Shown here: piece by piece, positions 1 to 9,745 of the stretch
How the letters are laid out: each line of letters begins with the position of its first letter
How positions within the stretch are numbered: position 1 is the stretch's first letter
Origin: Morinoia aosen
Taxonomy: Eukaryota; Arthropoda; Malacostraca; Amphipoda; Talitridae
Assembly (NCBI GenBank): GCA_030386875.1
Contig: CM059575.1
Location: 18,500,293 to 18,564,292, forward strand
Direction of reading: 5' to 3'
DNA: 64,000 nucleotides
Program-made: the position numbers and the translations under genes
Notes under the pieces: model-generated
Seen by the model: the letters and a program-made list of their open reading frames with translations, nothing else
The model's database searches: none
Told to the model about the DNA's origin: nothing

Positions 1-344
1 TTTAATTTTTACGGGAGTCTTTTATGAAGAAAAAAAGTCTGCCATAAAGTCCGGAAGAAAAACATTAGGTTTTTCTACAACATGAGAAAAAAATCTCGCC
101 TCAATAAAATTAATTGTTTTGTGTTCCTGACATCTTTAAACCAAATAACTTTCGTGTCGCTCTGCCTTCATAGTCTGCTATTGGGAGTCACTTCGATATT
201 AACATAGAGAGCAATTCTAGGTGACATAGTTAGTCTCATTTTGTGTAAGGAGGCAAATGAGAGCATATACGTTTATTTCTTTGAGATGCCTCTGTACGGC
301 CAGTAAAAAGATCAAACACTCTGCGGTAAAAAATACAAGCAGTA
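1..344. other. AT-rich stretch without recognised features
   Basis: A+T-rich sequence with no open frame of note, no splice-flanked exon and no repeat that I can support. It runs into the imperfect 43-44-bp-period repeat that starts near 345. Confidence 0.6.
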
Positions 345-590
345 ATGAAAAAGCAATCCGACAAGGAAAATGAAGGGAAAATATGTAGTTTAAAAGCAAT
401 ACGACAAGGATCAGGAAATGAAAAAGCAATACGACATGGAATATGAAGTGAAAACATGAAGCTTTAAATGCAATACGACAGGGAACATGAGGTGAAAACA
501 TGAAGCTTAAAATCAATACGACAAGGATCATGGAATGAAAACGTGAAGTGAAAAAACAATAAGACAAGAGACATGCAGTGAAAATCACCA
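345..590. repeat. Imperfect tandem repeat, 43-44-bp period
   Basis: The motif gcaatacgacaagg or close variants recurs at about 353, 396, 426, 470, 513 and 557. The spacings are 43, 30, 44, 43 and 44 bp. Each unit continues with an A/G-rich stretch such as aacatgaagtgaaaacatga. The copies are clearly diverged. The minus-strand open frames over this stretch (repeating CRIAF or similar) are translations of the repeat and show no sign of being a gene. The period and part of the sequence (cgacaag followed by aaca.gaag) resemble the large 43-bp satellite 1.3 kb to the right. Confidence 0.8.
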
Positions 591-1453
591 TCTCACAAAT
601 TTAAATCTATCTTTTGTATCACTTCCATCTCTTCGATTAACATAGACTTCTAAAAAGTTTCTAGCTCGATTCCACATCGTCAATTCATACATTGTTCCAA
701 GTGAACATTCGTACTGTATGCTATTTTTCCGAAGTATTTTTCTCAATTTCTGTAAGTATTTCAGAAGAAATCCATCAAATATGAGCTGCAGACTCAAATT
801 AGCATAGACCGATTTACTACAGCTAATTTCCCTTTAGAAGTAGTAGAGCAAAAACCACCCTCTGATCAACTTTAAAGAAGGACAGTGGTTTTCGAAGGCT
901 GTGTAAACAAAGTGCAAATTGTTCATGACCGCACCAGCTGTTTATCCAGTAAATATTTTAAGAAATCCGATATTATCTTCTGGCTCTAACGATCTGTTAC
1001 AAAAAATGAGTGCGCTTTCAACAGCGAGAGCAATACAAACACACACCTTGTGATTGGATATATTTTCTCAGGCCATCTGACCTAACTTTACTTCTGTGTG
1101 CAGGAGTGTTTACTGTCATATTGCTGGCTGCTCCTTTTGGAAGCGCACTACATTAGAGCAAGTAGATCTTAATCGTATAGTAGCCGCCTACAAAGCCGTC
1201 AAGTAAAATATTCGTCCAAAAAATTACTTCAATATTCCATTTACTTAAAACAGCATCAATTGCTCTCCTAAGAGAAGATTTTTACTTCAGTTTACTTTTA
1301 GTTCGAAGCATTCCGGACGTGTTGGGTCTCCTTCCTCGAGGCATTGCTGCTTCCCAAACTATTTTATATTCCATGGACGGAACTCTTTGATCAATCAGCA
1401 TGCGTCGCAATTGATTGAGTGACATTTGCAAAATTATTCGAAGCCGTGAAGTC
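591..1453. other. No recognised features
   Basis: AT-rich sequence between the small repeat and the tRNA-like segment. I see no exon with a credible start or splice site, and no repeat or transposon end. Confidence 0.5.
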
Positions 1454-1520
1454 TTAGCTCAATCGGTTATTCTACTCTTGTTATGATAGACTTCAACTCA
1501 GAGTTCGACTTTGTAACAAC
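1447..1520 (+). repeat. Possible tRNA-derived (SINE-like) segment
   Basis: The segment has a good A-box match, tagctcaatcgg at 1455, and about 47 bp later a B-box-like agttcgact at 1502. That is close to the A-to-B spacing of a tRNA gene. The acceptor stem halves do not pair and the T-stem is broken, so this is not a functional tRNA. A decayed tRNA-derived SINE head or tRNA pseudogene is the most natural reading. A chance match is possible because no SINE tail or target duplication was found. Confidence 0.3.
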
Positions 1521-1546
1521 AATTACTGTTTTAATCGGAATCTGTA

Positions 1547-1840
1547 TTGCTTATCACTGCTGTTTTTCTTCCCACATCAAAGACCAAAGTAACTTCAACG
1601 ATTACTGCATTAAAAGCTACTTGTCTTCATTTTTTGTCAGAGGTTCTACAGGGAAAAATTATGGTCCATGAAGATAATGCAGGAAATATGCTAGCAATAA
1701 GCATGTTAGTTGTACATGTTAAAGAACTGCATCTTATTCCTAATACAATCAAAAACGACATCAACAGACAAAAGCTGCGACTGAGATCAGTATCAACACA
1801 AAAAATTACAGCAGTCTCAGAACTCTCGGACAGGAATTAG
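1547..1840 (+). pseudogene. Open frame, possibly a Ty1/copia-type polyprotein relic
   Basis: A 97-codon open frame that ends where the 43-bp satellite begins. Its middle reads MVHEDNAG. This resembles the E/D-N-x-(A/G) block seen in the RNase H part of copia-type polyproteins, and a basic KELHL-like segment follows at roughly the distance of the family's R-x-K-H block. Nothing else of a retrotransposon (protease, integrase, LTRs) is visible nearby. Function is not assigned with confidence; it may be chance. A translated search against copia polyproteins would decide. Confidence 0.2.
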
Positions 1841-1852
1841 ATCACCAGCAGT

Positions 1853-3790
1853 ATAATATCCAGCCGGTAAAAACAGGAAATACAACACAAGCAACACAAT
1901 ATCCAGACGACAAGAGCAAGAAGCAGAATAGCAGCAACACATTATCTAGAAAACAGGAAGCAGAACATCAACAGCACAGAATCCAGATGACAAGAACAGG
2001 AAGCAGAACACCAACAGCACAGAATCCAGATGACAAGAACAGGAAGCAGAACATCAACAGCACAGAATCCAGATGACAAGAACAGGAAGCAGAACACCAA
2101 CAGCACAGAATCCAGATGACAAGAACAGGAAGCAGAACACCAACAGCACAGAATCCAGATGACAAGAACAGGAAGCAGAACACCAACAGCACAGAATCCA
2201 GATGACAAGAACAGGAAGCAGAACACCAACGGCACAGTCTCTAGACGACAAGAACAAGACGCAGAACACTAACAACGCAATATCCAGACGACAAGAACAG
2301 GAAGCAGAACACTAACGACATAATATCCAGACGAACAGGAAGCAGAACAATAACGACATAATATCCAGACGACAAGAACAGGAAGCAAAACAATAACGAC
2401 ATAATATCCAGACGACAAGAACAGGAAGCAGAACACTAACGACATAATATCCAGACGACAAGAACAGAAATCAGAACACTAACGACATAATATCCAGACG
2501 ACAAGAACAGGAAGCAGAACACTAACGACATAATATCCAGACGACAAGAACAGGAAGCAGAACACTAACGACATAATATCCAGACGACAAAAACAGGAAG
2601 CAGAACACTAACGACATAATATCCAGACGACAAGAACAGGAAGCAGAACACTAACGACATAATATCCAGACGACAAGAACAGGAAGCAGAACACTAACGA
2701 CACAATATCCAGACGACAAGAACAGGAAGCAGAACACTAACGACATAATATCCAGACGACAAGAACAGGAAGCAGAACACTAACGACATAATATCCAGAC
2801 GACAAGAACAGGAAGCAGAACACTAACGACATAATATCCAGACGACAAGAACAGGAAGCAGAACACTAACGACATAATATCCAGACGACAAGAACAGGAA
2901 GCAGAACACTAACGACACACTATCCAGACGACAAGAACAGGAAGCAGAACACTAACGACAAAATATCCAGACGACAAGAACAGGAAGCAGAACACTAACG
3001 ACATAATATCCAGACGACAAGAACAGGAAGCAGAACACTAACGACATAATATCCAGACGACAAGAACAGGAAGCAGAACACTAACGACATAATATCCAGA
3101 CGACAAAAACAGGAAGCAGAACACTAACGACACAATATCCAGACGACAAAAACAGGAAGCAGAACACTAACGACATAATATCCAGACGACGGGAACACGA
3201 AGCAGAACACTAACGACATAATATCCAGACGACAAGAACAGGAAGCAGAACACTAACGACTTAATATCCAGACGACAAGAACAGGAAGCAGAACACTAAC
3301 GACATAATATCCAGACGACAAGAACAGGAAGCAGAACACTAACGACATAATATCCAGACGACAAGAACAGGAAGCAGAACACTAACGACATAATATCCAG
3401 ACGACAAGAACAGGAAGCAGAACACTAACGACACAATATCCAGACGACAAGAACAGGAAGCAGAACACTAACGACATAATATCCAGACGACAAAAACAGG
3501 AAGCAGAACACTAACGACATAATATCCAGACGACAAAAACAGGAAGCAGAACACTAACGACACAATATCCAGACGACAAAAACAGGAAGCAGAACACTAA
3601 CGACATAATATCCAGACGACGGGAACACGAAGCAGAACACTAACGACATAATATCCAGACGACAAGAACAGGAAGCAGAACACTAACGACACAATATCCA
3701 GACGACGGGAACACGAAGCAGAGCACAAACGACACAGCAGCCAGAAAGCACGACCAAGACGCAGAACGCCAGCAGCGCAGCACCAGACAA
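1853..3790. repeat. 43-bp satellite/minisatellite array, about 45 copies
   Basis: Tandem copies of a 43-bp unit, for example aacaggaagcagaacactaa followed by cgacataatatccagacgacaag. There are two sub-families. The first (about 1955-2255) has caacagcacagaatccagatg. The second (about 2256-3740) has ctaacgacataatatccagacg and is almost homogeneous. Both edges are degenerate: near 1853-1955, and 3720-3790 where the unit becomes GC-richer. Because 43 is not a multiple of three, any long frame through the array cycles through all three frames with a 43-residue period. The Cys/Leu-rich minus-strand frames are therefore artefacts. Confidence 0.97.
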
Positions 3791-5790
3791 GGCGCTCGGC
3801 TGGAAGAGCAGGGCTCATTAAGGCCCCACCACGCAGGCAGCAGCCCTCTCACCAAGTTTAGCGGCCAACAGGGGCAGAAATTACTGAGAAAATCTGCATT
3901 TTCATCTCAGCCGTAGAGGCAAGAGATGGACCAAACAAGCCACAAGCTGGCCCTTTACTTTTTGAAAAATATGTGTGAAAAGACTGGCGCGACTACAAGC
4001 AAGAGGATCCTTGAAAAACTACATTAACAAACTGAAAAAATGGTAGTTGAGGTAGCTTAATTACTAAAAGAATTAGTATAAAACCAAGAGACATAATAAG
4101 AAAATGCTTTCAAGGTCTTTCTCCTAAGTGTTAGCCTGGCTTTTGGCTAAATCTAATCTGCTGTGCGGGCACATCGTGATCGAAATCTATGAATTTTCAT
4201 TGACGATGCACAGCACGCACAAATGCTAGGGACTATTTGGTATCCTTGAATAGCGTTCTCAACAAGAACGAAATGATTCTTTTTGAACAAAAATATACCC
4301 TAACAAACACTATGGCTCAACACATTTATCAAAATGTTCCTCCACTCACCTCCTCTCTTTATACCGTCTCCGAAGTCGGTGAGACGTAGCTGCTGCCTGC
4401 GGTCGTGACTTCACGGAACTTAAAAATCTTCCGCTGCCAAAGCTCGAGCAACGGTTTTAATGTCCTAGTTCTGGTGTCTCGCCAGTCGGGTGTTGGGGCT
4501 GACGGTTGTCCGCGCGTGAAGGAGCATTGATGGGCAATTAATGATCTCAGGGAGAATAAATCACAATATCAAGGGCTAAAAGGGAGTAATGCTAAGCAAG
4601 ATGATGTGTCAGTGTAAGGCATAACCCAGTGCAACCAAGAGCAAAATGCAACGTGTGTCACAAAATGTGGCACAGGACGTGGAGCATATCGTCGCACAAA
4701 ACGTGGCTTAAGATAAGACACAAAATGTGTTACAAGACGCAGCACAGTAATTTCGAAGGAGGCTGCCACTGACATTTTAGAGGAGCCTGTAGTGAGAATT
4801 TCGTATTGGGCGGTTTTTGAAATTTAGGAAGAGGCTACCATTCGAATTGTGGAGGAAGCTACTATTGAAAACTTTTTTTAGGCTTCCGTGAAAATATCCC
4901 AGACTCATATTTCTCCACCTCTAGCAGTGACCTTGCATCAATTCCAGTACGGATGAGTATGCGCAACGCACGCATTGGTCGTGAGGGATGTCATTACGTA
5001 CACACGTCCACCCGTCACTCGCAGACAACCGGTTCTCATCTGAGCTTCTCACTCACCTCACCACGGAGTCCCGCTCAACTTCCTATTTTAATTTCTATAT
5101 ACGGTTGTAGGTGTGATGCCTGTTTGACGTCCACAAAATCGCTCAATCAGATCTGTTTGCGATATCGAAGTTTAATTCCCACTGAGCAAAAATCGTGAAA
5201 ACGGTATGTGAACATTGACATTTTCGGTAAAATGGAACAAGCTAAATAAGATTGAGGGTTGCCATCGGAATTCGTACGCACCAGCATCGCATGGTTTCTT
5301 CAGTGCTCGCTGTGGCGAAGTAAGAATTTGAGCGACTACATCACGATTCAAATTGAGCGGATAAAGTTGTCAAACTTAAACACTTGACTACAATTGGCTT
5401 TTTTTCTTGGTGCGTGTAGTTAGAGAGTAGATGTACGAGTGTACGGGTCCAAACAGAAAAATAGTGACAATTGAGATAAAACAGTGTAGCTGTATTGATA
5501 CCTCTTCACGTAACGCAACATCAAGTTGGGATACTGTATAGGTAGCTTGCATCTTACTCTACTCCCCCATGTTGGGAGGTGCATGTCCACTGTATGACCC
5601 TCATTTCCCCTTCAATTTTACTGTGGCCCATTAGCCCTCACTTCCAGCTTGGCGCCATCACACCTGCCTCGCAAATCCTTCACAAAACTCACTTCCAGTA
5701 CACTTTTTGTGGGAAAGTCCTTTTCACTTTCACAGTTAGCTTCAAATCAAAGCCTACCTGTAAATTTAGAAATCATGTGATTCAATAATT
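3791..5790. other. Unassigned stretch with weak internal repetition
   Basis: No gene recognised. Between about 4655 and 4735 the motif cacaaaatgtgg or cacaaaacgtgg recurs three times. Between 4770 and 4870 three phrases of the type gaggaagctaccattgaa recur. Both look like decayed tandem repeats with no fixed period. A TATAAAG motif and a GGTGAGT donor lie on the minus strand near 4340-4375, but no coding frame connects them. Confidence 0.4.
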
Positions 5791-5793
5791 AAA

Positions 5794-5943
5794 ATGATTC
5801 CACATGCAACGTTTCGATGCAAAAAGAACAAGGACAAACAGAAGCAGCAGCACCAGCTGCAGCAGCCCAGGTCGTTCCAGGTCGCCTGGCTCACAGTGCT
5901 GGTGGCGGTGGTGGTGTATGGGTGTGCAAACCTGGCGTCCTGA
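5794..5943 (+). CDS. Candidate small membrane/leader ORF (49 aa), hypothetical
   Basis: The frame opens with ATG in the favourable context aaaATG. A hydrophilic Lys/Gln-rich stretch (KKNKDKQKQQHQLQQ) is followed by a hydrophobic segment (VAWLTVLVAVVVYGCANLA) and a TGA stop at 5941. This is the layout of a signal-anchor or late signal peptide, as in a first coding exon. No consensus donor lies inside the frame; the nearest good GT (GTGAGC at 5945) is just past the stop. The surrounding 5.8-6.05 kb is GC- and CpG-richer than its flanks. Frames in other phases and on the minus strand are also open here, so this may be chance. I do not recognise a family. Confidence 0.28.
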   Translation: MIPHATFRCKKNKDKQKQQHQLQQPRSFQVAWLTVLVAVVVYGCANLAS

Positions 5944-6043
5944 CCGTGAGCCTCCTCTGTCCCTCACCTGGAACTCGGCCGTTCCGACTTGAGCAGCACG
6001 TGCCTCTCGTGACGTCACTAGTGGCAGCAGTGTGTCACTAAAT

Positions 6044-6640
6044 GTTACTTGGCAGTAATTCAGTGATTTCAAGAGTGGTTATATATTAGCACAGGTGTGG
6101 TAAGACATTGATGGGATGAGATAGGCGTGCAGACAAAGCCCTGAGTATTCGTTAAGGACTCAGTGTGCTCTAGCGCGACATAATCTTTGCCTCTTCTTGA
6201 CTATGAGGAAAGAAACACTCCTATTGAATTACTGTTTGAAATTACTGTGAACCCAAAACTGACATTGCGTGAAAAATTCAGAATTTGACCAGTATGCTTC
6301 TACAGGGTGACGAGTGAAAATTGAACAAAGGCTTGTGGGAGTTCCTGGATGTTCCCTGAACCAGTTTGCTGTTAAACTTCGGTCTCTTCGTAGTTAGAAT
6401 ATTCTATAATTTATTTAAAAATGCATCATACGGCAAAATTGCACTAATTATTTTTAAATCATAAAAGTTATATAGTTTCACAGAATGAGCCTGACGTTCA
6501 TTCATGCTCAACAGAACGCTTGCACATAGTTTTAAAACGCAAAATTTGCGGGAGTAAGACTACTTGAGGAGCTGATTCAAGCTTGGTCTGCTGCTGCTTT
6601 TTTTCTAGGAATGGTGAGCAATGAGAGATGTGAGGGGGGG
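6044..6640. other. No recognised features
   Basis: Mixed AT-rich sequence leading into the purine-rich minisatellite. No exon, RNA gene or mobile-element end was seen. Confidence 0.5.
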
Positions 6641-6775
6641 GAAAGTATGAGAAGTGGAGTGAGAGAAATGGTGAGAAATGGAGTGAGAGAAATGGTGAGA
6701 AATGGAGTTGGAGAATTGATGAGAAATGGAATGTGAGAAATGATGAGAAATGAAGAGAGATGAAGAATGAAGGGC
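6631..6775. repeat. Purine-rich 12-bp minisatellite
   Basis: Following an eight-G run, a 12-bp unit (gtgagaaatgga alternating with gtgagagaaatg) repeats about nine times and decays to the right (atgagaaatgaa, gagagatgaaga). The plus strand is almost pure purine with occasional T. Long minus-strand frames rich in SLHFSPF are translations of this repeat. Confidence 0.85.
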
Positions 6776-6788
6776 TCTGAAGAATGGC

Positions 6789-6856
6789 GAATTTTGAGGA
6801 ATGATGAATTGTGAGGTATAATGAATTGTGAGGATTGCTGAATTTTGAGGAATGGC
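6789..6856. repeat. 17-bp tandem repeat, four copies
   Basis: Four consecutive 17-bp units: gaattttgaggaatgat, gaattgtgaggtataat, gaattgtgaggattgct and gaattttgaggaatggc. The array starts right after the 12-bp minisatellite and is a different sequence and period. Confidence 0.9.
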
Positions 6857-6923
6857 GCATTTCAGAGCAATGAAGGTGACATTAATCTACTCTAGAATGA
6901 ACTTCGCTTACTTGAGCAGTTAC

Positions 6924-6997
6924 ACCAGTACCTGTAACTGCACCAGTACCTGTAACTGCACCAGTACCTGTAATTGCATTAATTCATGTAACTGCAT
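6924..6997. repeat. 18-bp tandem repeat, about four copies
   Basis: The unit accagtacctgtaactgc occurs nearly perfectly three times and then in degraded form. In one frame it reads as a six-residue STCNCT repeat, but the flanks show no supporting gene structure. Confidence 0.9.
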
Positions 6998-7622
6998 CAG
7001 CTTAAGGAACTCCTCAGCTTCATGCTCTGCGTGCAGTATCAGCCCAACTCAGATTGAATAATTGAATCCTAACGCTCCTTGTTTCGTATTCATTTGTTTC
7101 ATACCTTAGTAAGTCCGTAATGAATGTTCGGTAAGTTTGGAAATGGGCACACAAATGCGCCAAGAGCTATCTATTGGAACACATTTATACTCCGCCTTCG
7201 GCATATCATTTCTAGTAGATAGCTCCGAAAAGCAGCACAGTTCCTAAGAATGGGCAATACATTTGTTTTTAGCTTTCCTGTGAACTGAATGAAAACATTC
7301 AGTTTATTGTTTTTTCGCGGGAATATCGCAAGCTTCTGCTTATTTTGTCGAGCGCGCAATTTTCCTTGGCAATGAAATCGGTTGTGTGCGCCGTGCATCG
7401 CAGCGAGGGTGCGCTACTCACTAATTGATGCGCCCTCAGATCGCAGAACAGCTTTCTTCGGTCATGTATTACGTGCTATTTTTGTTTCTCATTCACTTGC
7501 TAACATCACACAGCATTATCCAAGGGAACATGGTTCTCAGTTCATTACAGCGAAAATGTTCACAATTTTTCGTTTTACATTTTATTAATATATATGCTCT
7601 GAATGATGAATCTTTCCTTATA
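6998..7622. other. No recognised features
   Basis: Only short frames of random-looking composition. The stretch ends at the left terminus of the inverted-repeat element at 7623. Confidence 0.5.
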
Positions 7623-8210
7623 CCGGGTGTTTTAGAGAATGGGACATGAAAAAAATCTCCGATAATTTTTGGGACAATGAACGGATTTTTGGTAACAAAA
7701 CGGCAGTAGAATCCTGAGATTTATATCTTTTATTTGGTACCTATGTGTTCATGATACAACAGTCAAAATAAGAATCAGAGGACGCAGTATAATTCATCAT
7801 GCTTTGAAACTGCCGCCAAGATGAAGAACTGCACAAAGGAACCATTAGCTTTCATAAGCTATTCATACAGTAGTTCTGTAATGGAAGAAGCATTGTCCTA
7901 GCCCAGCGAAGTTGTACTAGATATTGTACTCTCTCTTGAAAGGTTGTACTCCCAGGTTGTACACCCAGCGTAGAGAGGTTGTACTCTCTCTTGAAACACC
8001 GTCGCCAGTGCTGCAAAGAGAAGCATGCGAGCACTCGCCAATATTGCTTGCAGTCGAATGGACGCCACATGAAGAAGGTCATCTTTAAAAATTAGCTTAA
8101 AGAAAAGACATAAATCTTAGGATTCTACTGCCATTTTGCTTTCAGAAATCTGTTCATTGTATCAAGTTATTAAAGATTTGTTCGGGTCCCGTATTTAAAA
8201 AACACCCTGT
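7623..8210. mobile_element. Non-autonomous TIR element (about 588 bp)
   Basis: The left end ccgggtgttttagagaatggg and the reverse complement of the right end (cagggtgttttttaaatacgg) begin inverted repeats of roughly 110 bp. They share blocks such as aatgaac(g/a)gattt and ggcagtagaatcct, both within 150 bp of the ends. The interior contains ggttgtactctctcttgaaa twice, within a run of three to four ttgtac-containing phrases (about 7910-8000). A 76-codon minus-strand frame inside (7852-8082) has no recognisable transposase motif. No clear target duplication survives, although TA-like bases flank the left end. It looks like a MITE or a deleted DNA transposon of unknown superfamily. Confidence 0.8.
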
Positions 8211-8447
8211 GCATAAATTTCAATCGTTTGCACTGCACTGATGAGATGAGCACATGCATGCACTCAGAAAATGGTCCCAGGGAATTTTTTTCTCCTGCTA
8301 CATCTGTATGTATATGAATTTTAATATCATGTAACTGTGAGAGTCATGAGGAAATTGATTCAATTATTTTAGTATTTCTTCACCGACTGGTAATTTGCAA
8401 TGAGAAGTTACCCAAAATTTCTCTCAAAAATATCTTTTTTACAATTT

Positions 8448-8708
8448 TTATGTTTCGAGAAATTGGTATATTTGTCTACAATTTGATAAATATATTTTTT
8501 TAACATCCGACTTGTCGTCCATATTCAGATGCTCCTCCTGAAACGAAGGCTTAAAAATTCTGTTGAAAATTTCCGATACAAGACTCTCAGGTGCGGCTTT
8601 ACTACTTGTTGCACACGGACTGTGCAGTGGAATTGCTCCTTTTGCTCGGTAAAGTTGTTCGAGTGCACTGATATTTGATATGAAGGTGTTTATTGAACAT
8701 GTTTCCAA
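8448..8708 (-). CDS. Unassigned 86-codon open frame
   Basis: An open frame on the minus strand between two inverted-repeat elements. It has no ATG at its 5' end (it opens with TTG after a nearby stop), so if real it would be an internal or terminal exon or a relic. Its composition is non-repetitive and mildly hydrophilic, ending in a Lys/Asp-rich stretch (NMDDKSDVKK). I recognise no domain. A frame of this length is expected by chance in 64 kb of this composition. Confidence 0.12.
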   Translation of the reverse strand: METCSINTFISNISALEQLYRAKGAIPLHSPCATSSKAAPESLVSEIFNRIFKPSFQEEHLNMDDKSDVKKIYLSNCRQIYQFLET

Positions 8709-8750
8709 TTCTCAATTTGTAGTGTTATTAGTCACGAGTAATACTCCGCG

Positions 8751-9745
8751 TTAAGGGAACCGAACGGTTTTTCCAATGAATTCTTTGAAAAATAAAAATA
8801 AATACTTCCGGAGGGAAATAAGCTCTCGGGTATTCACAGCATGTTTATAACATTCGAATAGATAGTTGTAGCCTAAAAATTTTTAAAATTTACCCATACC
8901 CATCAAAGAAATATTTTTTTAAATTTCGATTTCTCAGCCAATATTGTACATAGAGACAAACGTTTTTTTTTTGTTCGATTTAGAATTAAAATATCTACCA
9001 TAGCTAGTTCAGTTGGTTTGTTTTTGCTCTAAAAAAAATTACAACTATTTGAATATTGAAAACTTAAAAACACAGCTATTTTATTTCTATGGACAATGAA
9101 ACAATTTCTAATGAACTTATCTTACCTAAATAAGCTAGCTATTATAGTACTCACTTTGCTCTCCACGATGCAAAAAAGATCTCCTTCATAAGTGAAGAAC
9201 TCTACGAGATATTGAGCCGCAAAGCCGAAAAAAATTTTTATGAGGAAAAATTGTTCCAGTTTTTTAATTATTGCTCCAACAATTTTTTACTTATTGAGGA
9301 GATCTTTCTTGCATCATAAAGACCAAGGTAAGTACTCTAAACCTGCATAGTTGTTTTTTGATAAGTTTATTAGAAAATTTTTTATTGACATGTAAAGTAA
9401 TAACTAAAAAGTTAGTATATTTTATTTGAAAAAATTAAAAAATATTTAAATTTTTTTTTCAAGCAAAACCAAACACATGGACCTAGCTTTGGTAGATATT
9501 TTAATTGTGAATTAAACAAAAAAAACTAATCGTCTCTATGTACAATATTAGCTGAGAAATTAGGTTTTTTAGAAATTTCCCTCTGAGGGGGGGGGGGGGT
9601 ATGGGCAAATTTAAAATTTATCATGGCTCTGAACGTCTATTCGAATGTTATAAACATGCTGTGAATACCCGAGAGCTTATTTCCCTCCGGAAGTATTTTT
9701 TTATTTTTCAAAGAATTCATAGGAAAAACCGTTCGGTTCCCTTAA
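8751..9745. mobile_element. Foldback element: 995-bp near-palindrome
   Basis: The element starts ttaagggaaccgaacggttt and ends with its reverse complement at 9745. The two arms are about 450 bp each (8751-9200 and 9295-9745) and stay alignable throughout, for example cttccggagggaaataagct in both arms and tttataacattcgaatag in both. Only about 95 bp in the middle is unpaired. The arms differ by small indels, including a 13-G run at 9587-9599 absent from the other arm. The termini are TTAA, which could be a piggyBac-type target duplication, but because TTAA is self-complementary it may simply be part of the repeat. No transposase frame is present. Confidence 0.93.

Noticed and set aside
1942..2275. 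Cys-rich minus-strand frames over the satellite
   Set aside because: They repeat every 43 residues because the 43-bp unit cycles through all phases. There is no start, leader or exon border.
1853..3790. CRISPR array
   Set aside because: Units are contiguous with no variable spacers, no cas genes are present, and the sequence context is eukaryotic.
4340..4560. Minus-strand promoter with TATAAAG and a GGTGAGT donor
   Set aside because: The TATA motif lies only a few bases from the donor, and no frame links to a start codon.
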